Positions 7,788 through 15,708 of a stretch of 15,863 nucleotides of DNA are shown in pieces. The position numbers were made by a program, and so were the translations under genes. Each line of letters begins with the position of its first letter. Positions within the stretch are counted from its first letter, which is position 1. A model generated the notes under the pieces. That model saw only the letters and a program-made list of their open reading frames with translations, was not told the origin of the DNA and did no database searches. Source of the stretch: Phocaeicola_A sp963652075 (GTDB lineage Bacteria; Bacteroidota; Bacteroidia; Bacteroidales; Bacteroidaceae); the NCBI GenBank assembly GCA_963652075.1, contig CAVJRQ010000059.1, positions 1 through 15,863 on the forward strand, written 5' to 3'.

Positions 7788-7824
7788 GACAGTCCTTTGC
7801 GGCATATAGCCACAGAGGACTGTC
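7788..7824 (-). terminator. Intercistronic hairpin between susD and the phosphatase gene
   Basis: Perfect 9-base arms (GACAGTCCT at 7788-7796 and AGGACTGTC at 7816-7824) enclose a second paired set, TG-GGC with GCC-CA, around an ATATA loop. They are separated by one mismatch and a possible T-G wobble. The hairpin starts 14 bases after the susD stop codon and is followed on the transcribed strand by a short, imperfect T-rich run (TTTGTC). It could be a partial terminator, a processing site or a 3' stabiliser that sets the ratio of susCD to phosphatase message. Confidence 0.7.
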
Positions 7825-7838
7825 CGGATTGTGAATGA

Positions 7839-9473
7839 TTAATGGTCGTAGCCGGTGTTTTGTTTCCAGTTCGTGTTCTCGTTCAGTACACTCTGTGGTA
7901 CGGGATATATGCGGCACGTCTTCTCGAAACGGGCATTGGGGAATCCTTTCTTGTGGAAGCCATACTCGTTCTCGAAAGTTCCGAACCGTATCATGTCGTT
8001 GCGTCGCCAGTTCTCGTCGAAGAACTCTCTTCCGCGTTCGTCGAGCAATTCATCCAATGAGGGTGCATGGTCCAGCGAGGGAGCTCCGACATAATCGCGT
8101 ATCTGGTTGAAGAGCGACTGCGGAGTGTCATTGCCTGTAGGCGTGGCACCGCGCAGGATGGCTTCCGCCTTTGTCAAGAGGATGTCGGCATAACGGAAGA
8201 TGGGCACATCGTTGCTTTGGTTGCGACTGTATCCCGCATATTCATTCGGATTGGGATAGAACTTGATGGATCGCCATCCCTGCCGCCATCCGTTAGCGTC
8301 AGCCCCGGCATTGAGCTGCTCTTCACCGCCATCCTTGAGCGTAATGGTTTGGGTAAACTCAAGCTGTTGGTCTTTGTACATATACGGAGTGGATGTTTCC
8401 TCTCCCGTAATGGGGTCGTGCACAAACACCTTTCCACCGAGCACTGCCTTGTTGCGGGCATCACCTTCCAAACAGAAAAGGAAGGAGAACTCCGGATTCA
8501 TGGCCATTATGCCGGCACATGAGTTCTTCATCTTCGCCCCGTAATAGCCTACGGGCGAGCCATTGTCTATTTTACGGAACGTGCGGTAACGTCCGTAGTA
8601 CAGACCTTTCGCACTGACGCAGTCATAGGGCATGGCATAGATGAAGTCGGTGACATGAACGCCATTGTCATACATGAACTTGGAGCGGTAATCGTCTTTC
8701 AGGTTGAATATGCCGCTACTGATGATGTCGTCACAATATTTCACGCAGTCGTTTAGTTTGGAGTTGGTCGTGGTGGCCGCGTCATACGAGGTCACGTCGC
8801 CGCAAGTATATACTCCCCAGTTGATATACAGCTTCACGAGCAACGCCTCAGCCATCCACTTGTTGGGCTTGCCATATGTGGAAGCGTTGTTGGCTTCGGA
8901 CAGATAAGGAATACTTTCAAGCAGTTCGCTTTCAATGAACTCCGCCACCTCCTTGCGCGGACTGCGTCCGATAGCCTCATTCTCGTCATACAGTTTGTTG
9001 AGGACAGGCACGTCGCCGAAGCTGTCCATGAGGATGAAATGGTAGAACGCTCTCATGGTGCGCGCCGCGGCGATGTAGGAAAGTGTCAGTTCGTCATCGG
9101 ACTCTCCAAATTCGTCAATTGCCTTGTTGCATTTGGTGATGCCGCTCGCAAGGTCTGCCCAGTAGTCCAACGTTCCGTCTTCCGCCTTGAAATTATGCAG
9201 CGTGGGATTCACGTTCTCCGCTCCGTCATAGTAATCGCCGCCGAAACTGAGTCCCGCGGCCTCGTCGGAGGAAAAGGTCTGGTAGCGGTTGTATTTGTTG
9301 CCCAAAACACTGCGGAAAGCATAATACACATCCGCCATCTTCGCTTCGAGTGCCACTTCCGATTCGGTGGGGTACTTGGTATATTGCGACTTCACGTCAA
9401 CGTCGAGGTCGGTACAGCTGGCTGCCAGTGTGACGACGGCCGCCGCAAGCATTGTTTTTATCTGATTCTTCAT
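7839..9473 (-). CDS. SusD/RagB family outer-membrane lipoprotein
   Basis: The 544-residue surface lipoprotein is the ligand-binding lid of a SusCD importer. The signal peptide ends in the lipobox LAASC with Cys20 as lipid attachment site. The following TDLDVDV is acidic, as in the Bacteroidota lipoprotein export signal that sends proteins to the outer face. The SusD-like helical N-terminal half includes YIAAARTMRAFYHFILMDSFGDVPVL, a hallmark TPR-type segment (in two parts: AARTMRAFYHFILMDSFGDV, then PVL). The C-terminal half has the usual FRYADILLTKAEAIL and the ending RIYPVPQSVLNENTNWKQNTGY. It lies 20 bases after susC, the standard pairing. SusD proteins usually bind glycans, but family members also handle peptides and other ligands, and the binding site is too variable to name one. 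The phosphatase downstream hints at a phosphorylated substrate, which is inference. Confidence 0.94.
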   Translation of the reverse strand: MKNQIKTMLAAAVVTLAASCTDLDVDVKSQYTKYPTESEVALEAKMADVYYAFRSVLGNKYNRYQTFSSDEAAGLSFGGDYYDGAENVNPTLHNFKAEDGTLDYWADLASGITKCNKAIDEFGESDDELTLSYIAAARTMRAFYHFILMDSFGDVPVLNKLYDENEAIGRSPRKEVAEFIESELLESIPYLSEANNASTYGKPNKWMAEALLVKLYINWGVYTCGDVTSYDAATTTNSKLNDCVKYCDDIISSGIFNLKDDYRSKFMYDNGVHVTDFIYAMPYDCVSAKGLYYGRYRTFRKIDNGSPVGYYGAKMKNSCAGIMAMNPEFSFLFCLEGDARNKAVLGGKVFVHDPITGEETSTPYMYKDQQLEFTQTITLKDGGEEQLNAGADANGWRQGWRSIKFYPNPNEYAGYSRNQSNDVPIFRYADILLTKAEAILRGATPTGNDTPQSLFNQIRDYVGAPSLDHAPSLDELLDERGREFFDENWRRNDMIRFGTFENEYGFHKKGFPNARFEKTCRIYPVPQSVLNENTNWKQNTGYDH

Positions 9474-9493
9474 TGTTCTATTTGCTTATGATT

Positions 9494-12487
9494 TTAGAAA
9501 TTCACTTTCATTCCCAACATGAATGTGCGTGTGTGCGGATAGTAGCTGTCGCGCCACTGTATTCCGGGGGTAAGTCCTCCGAGTTCCACTTCAGGGTCTG
9601 TGCCCTTATAGCCGGTGACGGTAAACACGTTGTTGCACGTAGCGTAGACGGTCAAGCCGTTCACCCAGTCGTCCAGTTTGCCGAAATCGTAGGAAAGCGT
9701 CAACGTGGAAAGGCGCAAGTAACTACCGTTCTCCAGGTATCTGTCGGACGGATATTGTGCGTTCACGTCCCCATACTTCTGGTCGGTGAGTGCCTCCTTC
9801 AGCACGTTCTTGCCTTGTGATATAAGGCTCACGGAGTTGTACTGTGCGCGCAAGGCGTTGAAAATCTTGTTGCCGAGCACTCCCTGGAAGAACATGTTTA
9901 GCGACCACTTTTTGTACGTCAGCGTGTTGTTCCATCCATAAGTGAACTTCGGCTGTGCGCTGCCCGTCTTCACCTGGTCTGTCTCGGTGGGGCTGGTGGT
10001 GGTTTCTCCCGTGCGCTCTCCCGTCTCCGGGTCATGGACGTAGAACTGCGAAACTCCATTCTCGTCATAGCCAGCCCATTCATAAGTGTAGAACTGGCCT
10101 ATCGGGCATCCCTCCATGATGCGCTGCACGCTCACGCCCGTGTTGCCGGCGATGTTGGCGTCGGCCTGCGGTATGTAGCTGACAGAGTAGGTCTGATTGG
10201 AGAGTTTCTCGACGCGGTTTTTGTTATGCGAGAGGTTCAGCGTGGTGCTCCACGTGAAGTCCTTGGTCTGTACGGGTATGGCATTGAGGGTAATCTCGAT
10301 ACCCTTGTTGCTGATGTCTCCCACGTTGGCCGTCATCGTGCCGAACGGATAGCGGTTGGTTGACACGGGATAGTAATAGATGAGGTCCGATGTACGCTTG
10401 TCATAATACTCAACCGTTCCGTTCAGTCGGTTGCCAAAGAAACCGAAGTCAATACCCACGTTGAACATTCCCGTGCGCTCCCATTTCAGGTCGGGGTTCG
10501 AGTTGTTGTTTGCTCCGATGGTGTGCATATTGGAAGTCACGCCATTGGCATCCGTGTATTGGAACCATCCGGTTACGCCGTAAGTGGGGAGTGCCGTATA
10601 GGCGTCAAATCCGAGTGAGTTGCCGCTGACACCGTAGCCTATGTGGAATTTCAGGTCATCCAACACACGGAGGTTCTTGATGAAGCTCTCCTCACTAAGT
10701 CTCCATGCAGCCGATACCGAGGGGAACGTGGCCCAGCGGTTATTGCTTCCGAATGCCGAAGAACCGTCGCGACGGATGGTAGCCTGCAGGTTGTACTTGC
10801 TGTCGAAAGAGTAATTCACACGTCCGTAGAACGAAATCATGCGGAGGGTCGATTCCGCCCCGCTTTCCACACCGTCCATGCCGTCGATGGTATTGGCATA
10901 GCTGAGGTTGTAGTATTTCACGGCATCATTGTAGAAATTCTTCACCGTCACGCCGAAGCCGTCGTTGCTGTCGGTCTCTTCCCACGAATAGCCTGCCATG
11001 AAACCGAGCCGGTGCACGTCGGCTATCGTGGCTTGATAGTTGCCATAGGTCTCGAGCACCTTCTTGTTGCCTGAATAGGTGTTGCGCGTAGCCTGCCCGT
11101 TGCTGTTGACTATCTGTGATTGGGTAGAATGATAAACGCTCGCTGTACTCTGGTCGGTCATATACGAGAAATCCGCGCTCCAGGTCAATCCCTCGAAGAG
11201 TTTGAGGTCGGCCTTTCCTGTAACCTGCATCCGCTTGTACACGGTCTTTTGCGTGTCTTCGCTAATCATGGACAACGGATTATAGTATTGCGATACGCTG
11301 GTCGACCTGAACCACGAGCCATCCTCATTCCTGATTGGCTGCGTGGGCGAATAATAGACCATCGCATCCGTGACACTCTGTCCTGTAACGCCTGTCGGGA
11401 CTTCGTTGCTCGTTGTCTGGCTTGCGTTCACGCCGAGCGAGAGTGTCAGATGGTCTTTGAGCACCGTCGACTGTGCCAGTGCCCTGGCCGTGAAGCGTTC
11501 CATGTCCGTACCTCGTATCACGCCCTCGTGGGTGAGGTAGTTCAGACTGACGTTGTAGTTGGATTTCTCATTGCCTCCGCTTACCGCTACGTTGTGGTTG
11601 TACGACAAGCCCGTGCGCTCCACCTCTTTCTGCCAGTCCGTGTCAGCTCCCTCGTCGCTTGTCAGCTCAAAGCCGTTGGCGGCGGCGTAGTTGCGGAGAT
11701 CCGCAGCAGTGGCGAGGTCGAGATCCTTTGCCACGTTCTCCACGGCCACATAGCCGTTATAGCTCACGTGGGCGGTGCCTTTCTTTCCTTTCTTGGTGGT
11801 GATGATAATCACGCCGTTGGCAGCCTTGGAACCGTAAATGGCCGTAGCGGTGGCATCGCGGAGTACATCGATGGTCTCAATGTCGTCGGCCGACACGAGC
11901 GAGAGATCCACGCCCGGCACGCCGTCCACTATATAATAAGGAGACTGAGCTTCTCCCGTGCGCAAGGTAGAAGCGCCGCGCAAGGTGATGGACGGAGCCG
12001 CATTTGGATTGCCGCTTGTGGTGACCACAAGTCCCGGCACCTTGCCTTGCAGCATTTTCCCGGGAGAGGTCATCACTCCGGTATTCAGGTCTTCAGCCTT
12101 GATGGTGGTGATGGAGCTGGTCACGTCCTTGCGTTGCATGCTTCCATAGCCAACGACAACAACCTCGTTCAAGACCTTGCTGTTCTCTTCAAGAACGACA
12201 ATCATGTTTGGCCCTGCCTTTACTTCTTTAGTGAGATAACCCATGTACGAGAATCTCAATGAAGAGCCCGTCTTGGCGTTGATGGCATAGTTGCCGTCAA
12301 TATCGGTAACGGTACCATTGTTCGTGCCTGTCTCTACAATGCTTACTCCGACAAGGGGCTCGCCTCCGGCATCCTTAACCTTGCCCGTAATCCTGTTTTG
12401 CGCAAAAGCCATCGCGCTCATAAGTAGAAGCGAAACGGACAACAACATCCGCATGTGACTTCTGAAATTTGTCATTTGTTTACACAT
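9494..12487 (-). CDS. SusC/RagA family TonB-linked outer-membrane transporter
   Basis: The 997-residue protein is the barrel partner of the SusD lipoprotein and imports the bound ligand with energy from TonB. A signal peptide ends near AFAQ (residue 30). A carboxypeptidase-D-like domain follows (about 31-105, with ITGKVKDAGGEPLVGVSI). Next come the VVVGYG segment (111-115) and the plug (about 119-235) with the SusC signatures SITLRGASTLR, YYIVDGVPG and AIYGSKAANGVIIITTKKG. The rest is the 22-strand barrel, closed by RTFMLGMKVNF with a terminal aromatic. The length is typical. There is no N-terminal anti-sigma-interacting (STN) extension, so control by an ECF sigma/FecR pair is unlikely. ATG 12487 has a purine-rich AAAGAAG just upstream. 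ATG 12475 is an alternative start that leaves the same leader peptide core. Confidence 0.95.
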   Translation of the reverse strand: MCKQMTNFRSHMRMLLSVSLLLMSAMAFAQNRITGKVKDAGGEPLVGVSIVETGTNNGTVTDIDGNYAINAKTGSSLRFSYMGYLTKEVKAGPNMIVVLEENSKVLNEVVVVGYGSMQRKDVTSSITTIKAEDLNTGVMTSPGKMLQGKVPGLVVTTSGNPNAAPSITLRGASTLRTGEAQSPYYIVDGVPGVDLSLVSADDIETIDVLRDATATAIYGSKAANGVIIITTKKGKKGTAHVSYNGYVAVENVAKDLDLATAADLRNYAAANGFELTSDEGADTDWQKEVERTGLSYNHNVAVSGGNEKSNYNVSLNYLTHEGVIRGTDMERFTARALAQSTVLKDHLTLSLGVNASQTTSNEVPTGVTGQSVTDAMVYYSPTQPIRNEDGSWFRSTSVSQYYNPLSMISEDTQKTVYKRMQVTGKADLKLFEGLTWSADFSYMTDQSTASVYHSTQSQIVNSNGQATRNTYSGNKKVLETYGNYQATIADVHRLGFMAGYSWEETDSNDGFGVTVKNFYNDAVKYYNLSYANTIDGMDGVESGAESTLRMISFYGRVNYSFDSKYNLQATIRRDGSSAFGSNNRWATFPSVSAAWRLSEESFIKNLRVLDDLKFHIGYGVSGNSLGFDAYTALPTYGVTGWFQYTDANGVTSNMHTIGANNNSNPDLKWERTGMFNVGIDFGFFGNRLNGTVEYYDKRTSDLIYYYPVSTNRYPFGTMTANVGDISNKGIEITLNAIPVQTKDFTWSTTLNLSHNKNRVEKLSNQTYSVSYIPQADANIAGNTGVSVQRIMEGCPIGQFYTYEWAGYDENGVSQFYVHDPETGERTGETTTSPTETDQVKTGSAQPKFTYGWNNTLTYKKWSLNMFFQGVLGNKIFNALRAQYNSVSLISQGKNVLKEALTDQKYGDVNAQYPSDRYLENGSYLRLSTLTLSYDFGKLDDWVNGLTVYATCNNVFTVTGYKGTDPEVELGGLTPGIQWRDSYYPHTRTFMLGMKVNF

Positions 12488-12529
12488 AACTTCTTTAAGT
12501 GATTTAGCTTGTTAAAATTAAAATCGCTG

Positions 12530-12537
12530 CAAAAGTA
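12530..12537 (-). promoter_or_regulatory. -7 box for the susC-susD-phosphatase operon
   Basis: The minus strand reads TACTTTTG at 12537-12530, matching TAnnTTTG, followed by CAGCG. A transcript beginning near 12523 would have a leader of about 36 bases before ATG 12487. There is no good -33 match, so activation by an upstream-bound regulator is plausible. Confidence 0.55.
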
Positions 12538-12576
12538 GATGCCGTACATTACCATACTGCCTCAGAAATATTAAGC

Positions 12577-12597
12577 TTCCGTTACATTCCGTTTACA
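12577..12597. promoter_or_regulatory. Pho-box-like direct repeat in the susC/ppk divergent region
   Basis: GTTACA (12581-12586) and TTTACA (12592-12597) lie in tandem with an 11-base period, each preceded by TTCCG. On the other strand this is TGTAA-N6-TGTAA, the same geometry as the E. coli Pho box (TGTCA-N6-TGTCA) and close to the Bacillus TT(A/T/C)ACA repeats. It lies roughly 55-75 bases upstream of the predicted susC start site and about 125-145 upstream of that of ppk. Only two half-sites are clear, and neighbouring 11-base positions match poorly, so chance is possible. Confidence 0.35.
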
Positions 12598-12706
12598 ACT
12601 GATTTGAAGGATTTTCCGCCTTTCCATTAAGCGACCATTAGCCATTGCCGCCCCCTCTTTCTTCGTATCTTAACCTTATTGACACAGGTTTGTAACACAT
12701 GTGGCG

Positions 12707-12714
12707 TACTTTTG
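12707..12714 (+). promoter_or_regulatory. -7 box for the ppk-ppx operon
   Basis: TACTTTTG at 12707-12714 matches TAnnTTTG and is followed by CTTGCG. A TTTG occurs upstream at 12689-12692 but only 14 bases away, shorter than the standard 19-21. The start site would be near 12721 and the leader about 23 bases. The box argues against use of the in-frame ATG at 12699, which lies upstream of it. Confidence 0.5.
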
Positions 12715-12743
12715 CTTGCGAATTATGGACAAACAGTGAAGAA

Positions 12744-14807
12744 ATGATTAACAAAAGAACTGTGTCGGAAGCATATGTCGACCGCGATTTGAGTTGGATG
12801 TACTTTAACCGCCGTATCTTGCAGGAAGCCACCAAGGGGAACGTACCTTTGTTGGACAGGCTGAGTTTCCTCGGAATCTATTCCAATAATCTGGATGAGT
12901 TTTTTCGTGTCCGTATGGCTACGCTCAACCGTATCGCCGAGTGCAAGGACAAAAGTCTGCGCTTCGAACGCGAGCGTGTGCAGCAGCTCATCAAGCAGAT
13001 AAACAAATTGAACAACAAATATTCCGGTGAATACGAGCAAGCCATCTGTGAGATAACCAGACAGTTGAGGGAAGAGAACATCTACTTGCTGAAAGAGGAT
13101 GAGCTGAATGAATCCCAGCAAGGGTTTGTTCACCGCTTCTATCGGCAGAGGTTGAGCGGCTTCGTCAGTCCCGTCTGGTTGTCGGCAATGAAGCAGTTGA
13201 CTACCGAAACGGATGAGAATATCTATCTGGCCGTCAAGATGCAGGCTGAGGGAAAGAAAAGCTTCGACTATGCTTTGATAGCACTCCCGGTGGCGGAATG
13301 CGGACGTTTCGTGAGTTTGCCCGAAGAGGAAGGAAGAAGTTACCTGATGTATCTGGACGATGTCATCCGCTACTGTCTGCCGATGATTTTCTCCGGGCTA
13401 AACTATGCCTCTTTCAAGGCTTATGCGTTCAAGTTCACGAAAGATGCCGAGATGGAGATAGACAATGACCTTCGCAACGGCATGCTGCAGAAGATTTCCA
13501 AGGGTGTGAAAAGCCGTAAGAGAGGGAATGCCCTGCGGGTGATTTATGATGCCGAGATGCCGAAAGACCTGTTGAAGCGGGTCATGAACAAGTTGAACCT
13601 GGATAAGCTTGACACGATTCTTGGAGGCGGACGCTATCATAACCTCAAGGATTTGATGTCCTTCCCCGACTGTGGCCGTAAAGACTTGAAGTATCCCGTA
13701 TGGGAACCTCTTGTAAAACCCGAACTCGACAGTGGCGAAAGCCTTCTGCGGCTGATACAGAAAGGAGACCGCTTCATTCACGTGCCCTATCACAGCTTCG
13801 ACTATTACATCCGTATTCTGCAGGAGGCCGCCGTGAGCAAGGAGGTGAAGAGCATAAAGACGACCCTTTACCGCCTCGCCAAAGATTCCAAGGTGGTGAA
13901 AGCCCTTATCTGCGCTGCCCGCAACGGAAAGGCGGTGACGGTTGTCATCGAACTGCTGGCCCGGTTTGACGAGGCATCCAACATCAGTTGGTCCAAAAAG
14001 ATGCAGGATGCCGGCATTCATGTCATTTTCGGCGTGGAAGGACTGAAGGTGCATTCCAAGATTACACATATCGGCATGAGGACAGGAAACGACATCGCCT
14101 GCATCAGTACCGGCAATTTCCATGAAGGCAATGCCCGCATGTACACGGACTATACGCTGATGACCGCTACCGGCAATGTGGTGCATGACGTGAATTCCGT
14201 ATTTACGTTCATCGAAAAGCCCTATTCTCCGGTTCACTTCAAGGAACTTCTCGTGTCCCCCAACGAGATGAAACAAAAGTTCATCAAACTGATAAACGAA
14301 GAAATCAAAAACAGACAGGCCGGCAAGCCCGCCTATATCCGTATGAAGATAAACCACATTACCGATGCCGCTATGATAAAGAAACTCTATGAGGCATCTT
14401 CCAGCGGGGTTCCCGTTGACTTGCTGGTCCGCGGCAATTGTTCCTTGATGACAGATATCCCCGGTGTGAGCGATACAATCCGCGTCAACGGTATCATAGA
14501 CCGGTATCTGGAACATTCCCGAATCTTTATTTTTGCGGCAGGTGGAAAGAACAAGACTTTTATCGGCTCGGCAGACTGGATGCCGCGCAATCTGGACAAC
14601 AGGGTGGAGGTCGTCACGCCTGTTTATGATTCCCGGATAAAAGAGGACTTGTGGAGGGTCATCGATTTCGGACTGCGGGATAACCGCCAAGGATGCGTGG
14701 TTGACGGAACCGGAGAGAACCGTCCTTGGACGACGGGTGAAGAGGAATATTTCCGTTCACAGGAGGAACTTTATAACTATTACAAATCACATATTACCAA
14801 TGGCTGA
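12744..14807 (+). CDS. ppk: Polyphosphate kinase 1
   Basis: The 687-residue enzyme reversibly polymerises the gamma-phosphate of ATP into inorganic polyphosphate. It has the normal PPK1 length and the four-domain order. The N-terminal helical domain opens with RDLSWMYFNRRIL (about residues 14-26) and NNLDEFFRVR (48-57). The head domain follows, and then two phospholipase-D-like C domains. The autophosphorylated histidine is His437 in LKVHSKITHIG, and the second catalytic histidine is His591 in RYLEHSRIFIF. The RLAKDSKVV region before C1 and FIGSADWMPRNLDNRVEV in C2 are also typical. ATG 12744 (MINKRTVSEAY) is chosen because the -7 box lies between it and the next in-frame ATG upstream at 12699. 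Its stop codon overlaps the ppx start by eight bases, so the enzymes that make and degrade polyphosphate are translated from one message. Confidence 0.95.
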   Translation: MINKRTVSEAYVDRDLSWMYFNRRILQEATKGNVPLLDRLSFLGIYSNNLDEFFRVRMATLNRIAECKDKSLRFERERVQQLIKQINKLNNKYSGEYEQAICEITRQLREENIYLLKEDELNESQQGFVHRFYRQRLSGFVSPVWLSAMKQLTTETDENIYLAVKMQAEGKKSFDYALIALPVAECGRFVSLPEEEGRSYLMYLDDVIRYCLPMIFSGLNYASFKAYAFKFTKDAEMEIDNDLRNGMLQKISKGVKSRKRGNALRVIYDAEMPKDLLKRVMNKLNLDKLDTILGGGRYHNLKDLMSFPDCGRKDLKYPVWEPLVKPELDSGESLLRLIQKGDRFIHVPYHSFDYYIRILQEAAVSKEVKSIKTTLYRLAKDSKVVKALICAARNGKAVTVVIELLARFDEASNISWSKKMQDAGIHVIFGVEGLKVHSKITHIGMRTGNDIACISTGNFHEGNARMYTDYTLMTATGNVVHDVNSVFTFIEKPYSPVHFKELLVSPNEMKQKFIKLINEEIKNRQAGKPAYIRMKINHITDAAMIKKLYEASSSGVPVDLLVRGNCSLMTDIPGVSDTIRVNGIIDRYLEHSRIFIFAAGGKNKTFIGSADWMPRNLDNRVEVVTPVYDSRIKEDLWRVIDFGLRDNRQGCVVDGTGENRPWTTGEEEYFRSQEELYNYYKSHITNG

Positions 14808-15708
14808 TAATAAATGCTATGCCGCTATCGACATCGGTTCCAATGCAGTGCGGCTGTTGATTAAAAAAGTCCGGGATGACGAGAGACTGATAAACGAACG
14901 TCTTTCCAAAGTGATGCTTTTGCGGGTGCCGTTGCGTTTGGGCTTCGATGTTTTCTCTTTGGGAGAGATATCGGATACGAAAGCGGTTAAGTTGCGTAGG
15001 CTGATGAAGGCTTTCCGGCAATTGATGAAAATCTATGAGGTGACGGACTACAAGGCTTGTGCCACCTCGGCCATGCGTGATGCCGCGAATGGCAGCTCCG
15101 TAATCAAGAAGATTCTGAAAGATACGGGTATCAATATCGAAGTGATTGACGGCCAAGAGGAAGCGCGTATGATTTACAATAACCATATCGAGTGTCTGGA
15201 AGACCGTACCGGAAACTACATCTATGTAGATGTGGGTGGTGGAAGTACGGAGATAAATCTTCTCGCCAACGGTGAGTTGATACAGTCGCTGTCCTATAAC
15301 ATAGGTACCGTCAGGATGCTGAGCAATGCGATAAAAGAGGAGACTTGGGAACATATGAAGAATGACCTCGCCCGTTTAACGGCAGATTTTCGGGGAGTCA
15401 ATATTATAGGTTCGGGTGGAAATATCAACAAACTCTATCGGCTTGCCGACAAGAAGGACAAGAAGAGACTACGATTGCCCGTTACGACCTTGCAGGCTCT
15501 GTATGACACCCTGAGGCCGCTTACGCCGGAGCAACGTATGGAAGAATTTGGTCTGAAAGCGGACCGTGCGGACGTTATCGTTCCTGCCGCTGAAATCTTC
15601 TTAACGATTGCCGGTGTTGTCAAGGCAGAGTATATCCATGTCCCGGTCATTGGTTTGGCTGACGGAATCATTGACACCTTGTATGCCGCGGATTCAGTGG
15701 CAAAATAA
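14800..15708 (+). CDS. ppx: Exopolyphosphatase, Ppx/GppA family (short form)
   Basis: The 302-residue cytoplasmic protein has the actin-like ASKHA fold and removes terminal phosphates from polyphosphate; some relatives hydrolyse pppGpp instead. The phosphate-binding loops are AAIDIGSNAVRLLI (residues 8-21) and DVGGGSTEI (144-152). The catalytic glutamate pair Glu120-Glu121 lies in DGQEEARMIY. GSGGN (204-208) and GLADGI (285-290) complete the second domain. It lacks the extra C-terminal helical and HD-like domains of E. coli Ppx (about 510 residues), so it is the short two-domain form with no sign of truncation. ATG 14800 overlaps the end of ppk by eight bases in another frame, and the next residues (MADNKCYAAIDIGSN) reach the first motif at once. 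An upstream in-frame start at 14701 would only add unconserved residues inside ppk. The neighbour ppk makes polyphosphate the likeliest substrate. Confidence 0.92.
   Translation: MADNKCYAAIDIGSNAVRLLIKKVRDDERLINERLSKVMLLRVPLRLGFDVFSLGEISDTKAVKLRRLMKAFRQLMKIYEVTDYKACATSAMRDAANGSSVIKKILKDTGINIEVIDGQEEARMIYNNHIECLEDRTGNYIYVDVGGGSTEINLLANGELIQSLSYNIGTVRMLSNAIKEETWEHMKNDLARLTADFRGVNIIGSGGNINKLYRLADKKDKKRLRLPVTTLQALYDTLRPLTPEQRMEEFGLKADRADVIVPAAEIFLTIAGVVKAEYIHVPVIGLADGIIDTLYAADSVAK

Noticed and set aside
11120..12262. Long plus-strand open frame (about 380 codons) opposite the start of susC
   Set aside because: It lies entirely antisense to a clear SusC plug and barrel region. Its protein has no recognisable motif and is rich in His, Arg and Val, as expected of a shadow frame.
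12699..12743. Upstream ATG extending PPK by 15 residues
   Set aside because: The extension would place the start codon before the predicted -7 box and adds residues not seen in PPK1 proteins.
13398..14690. Minus-strand open frame of about 430 codons opposite ppk
   Set aside because: It is antisense to conserved PPK1 motifs, and the predicted protein shows no family features.
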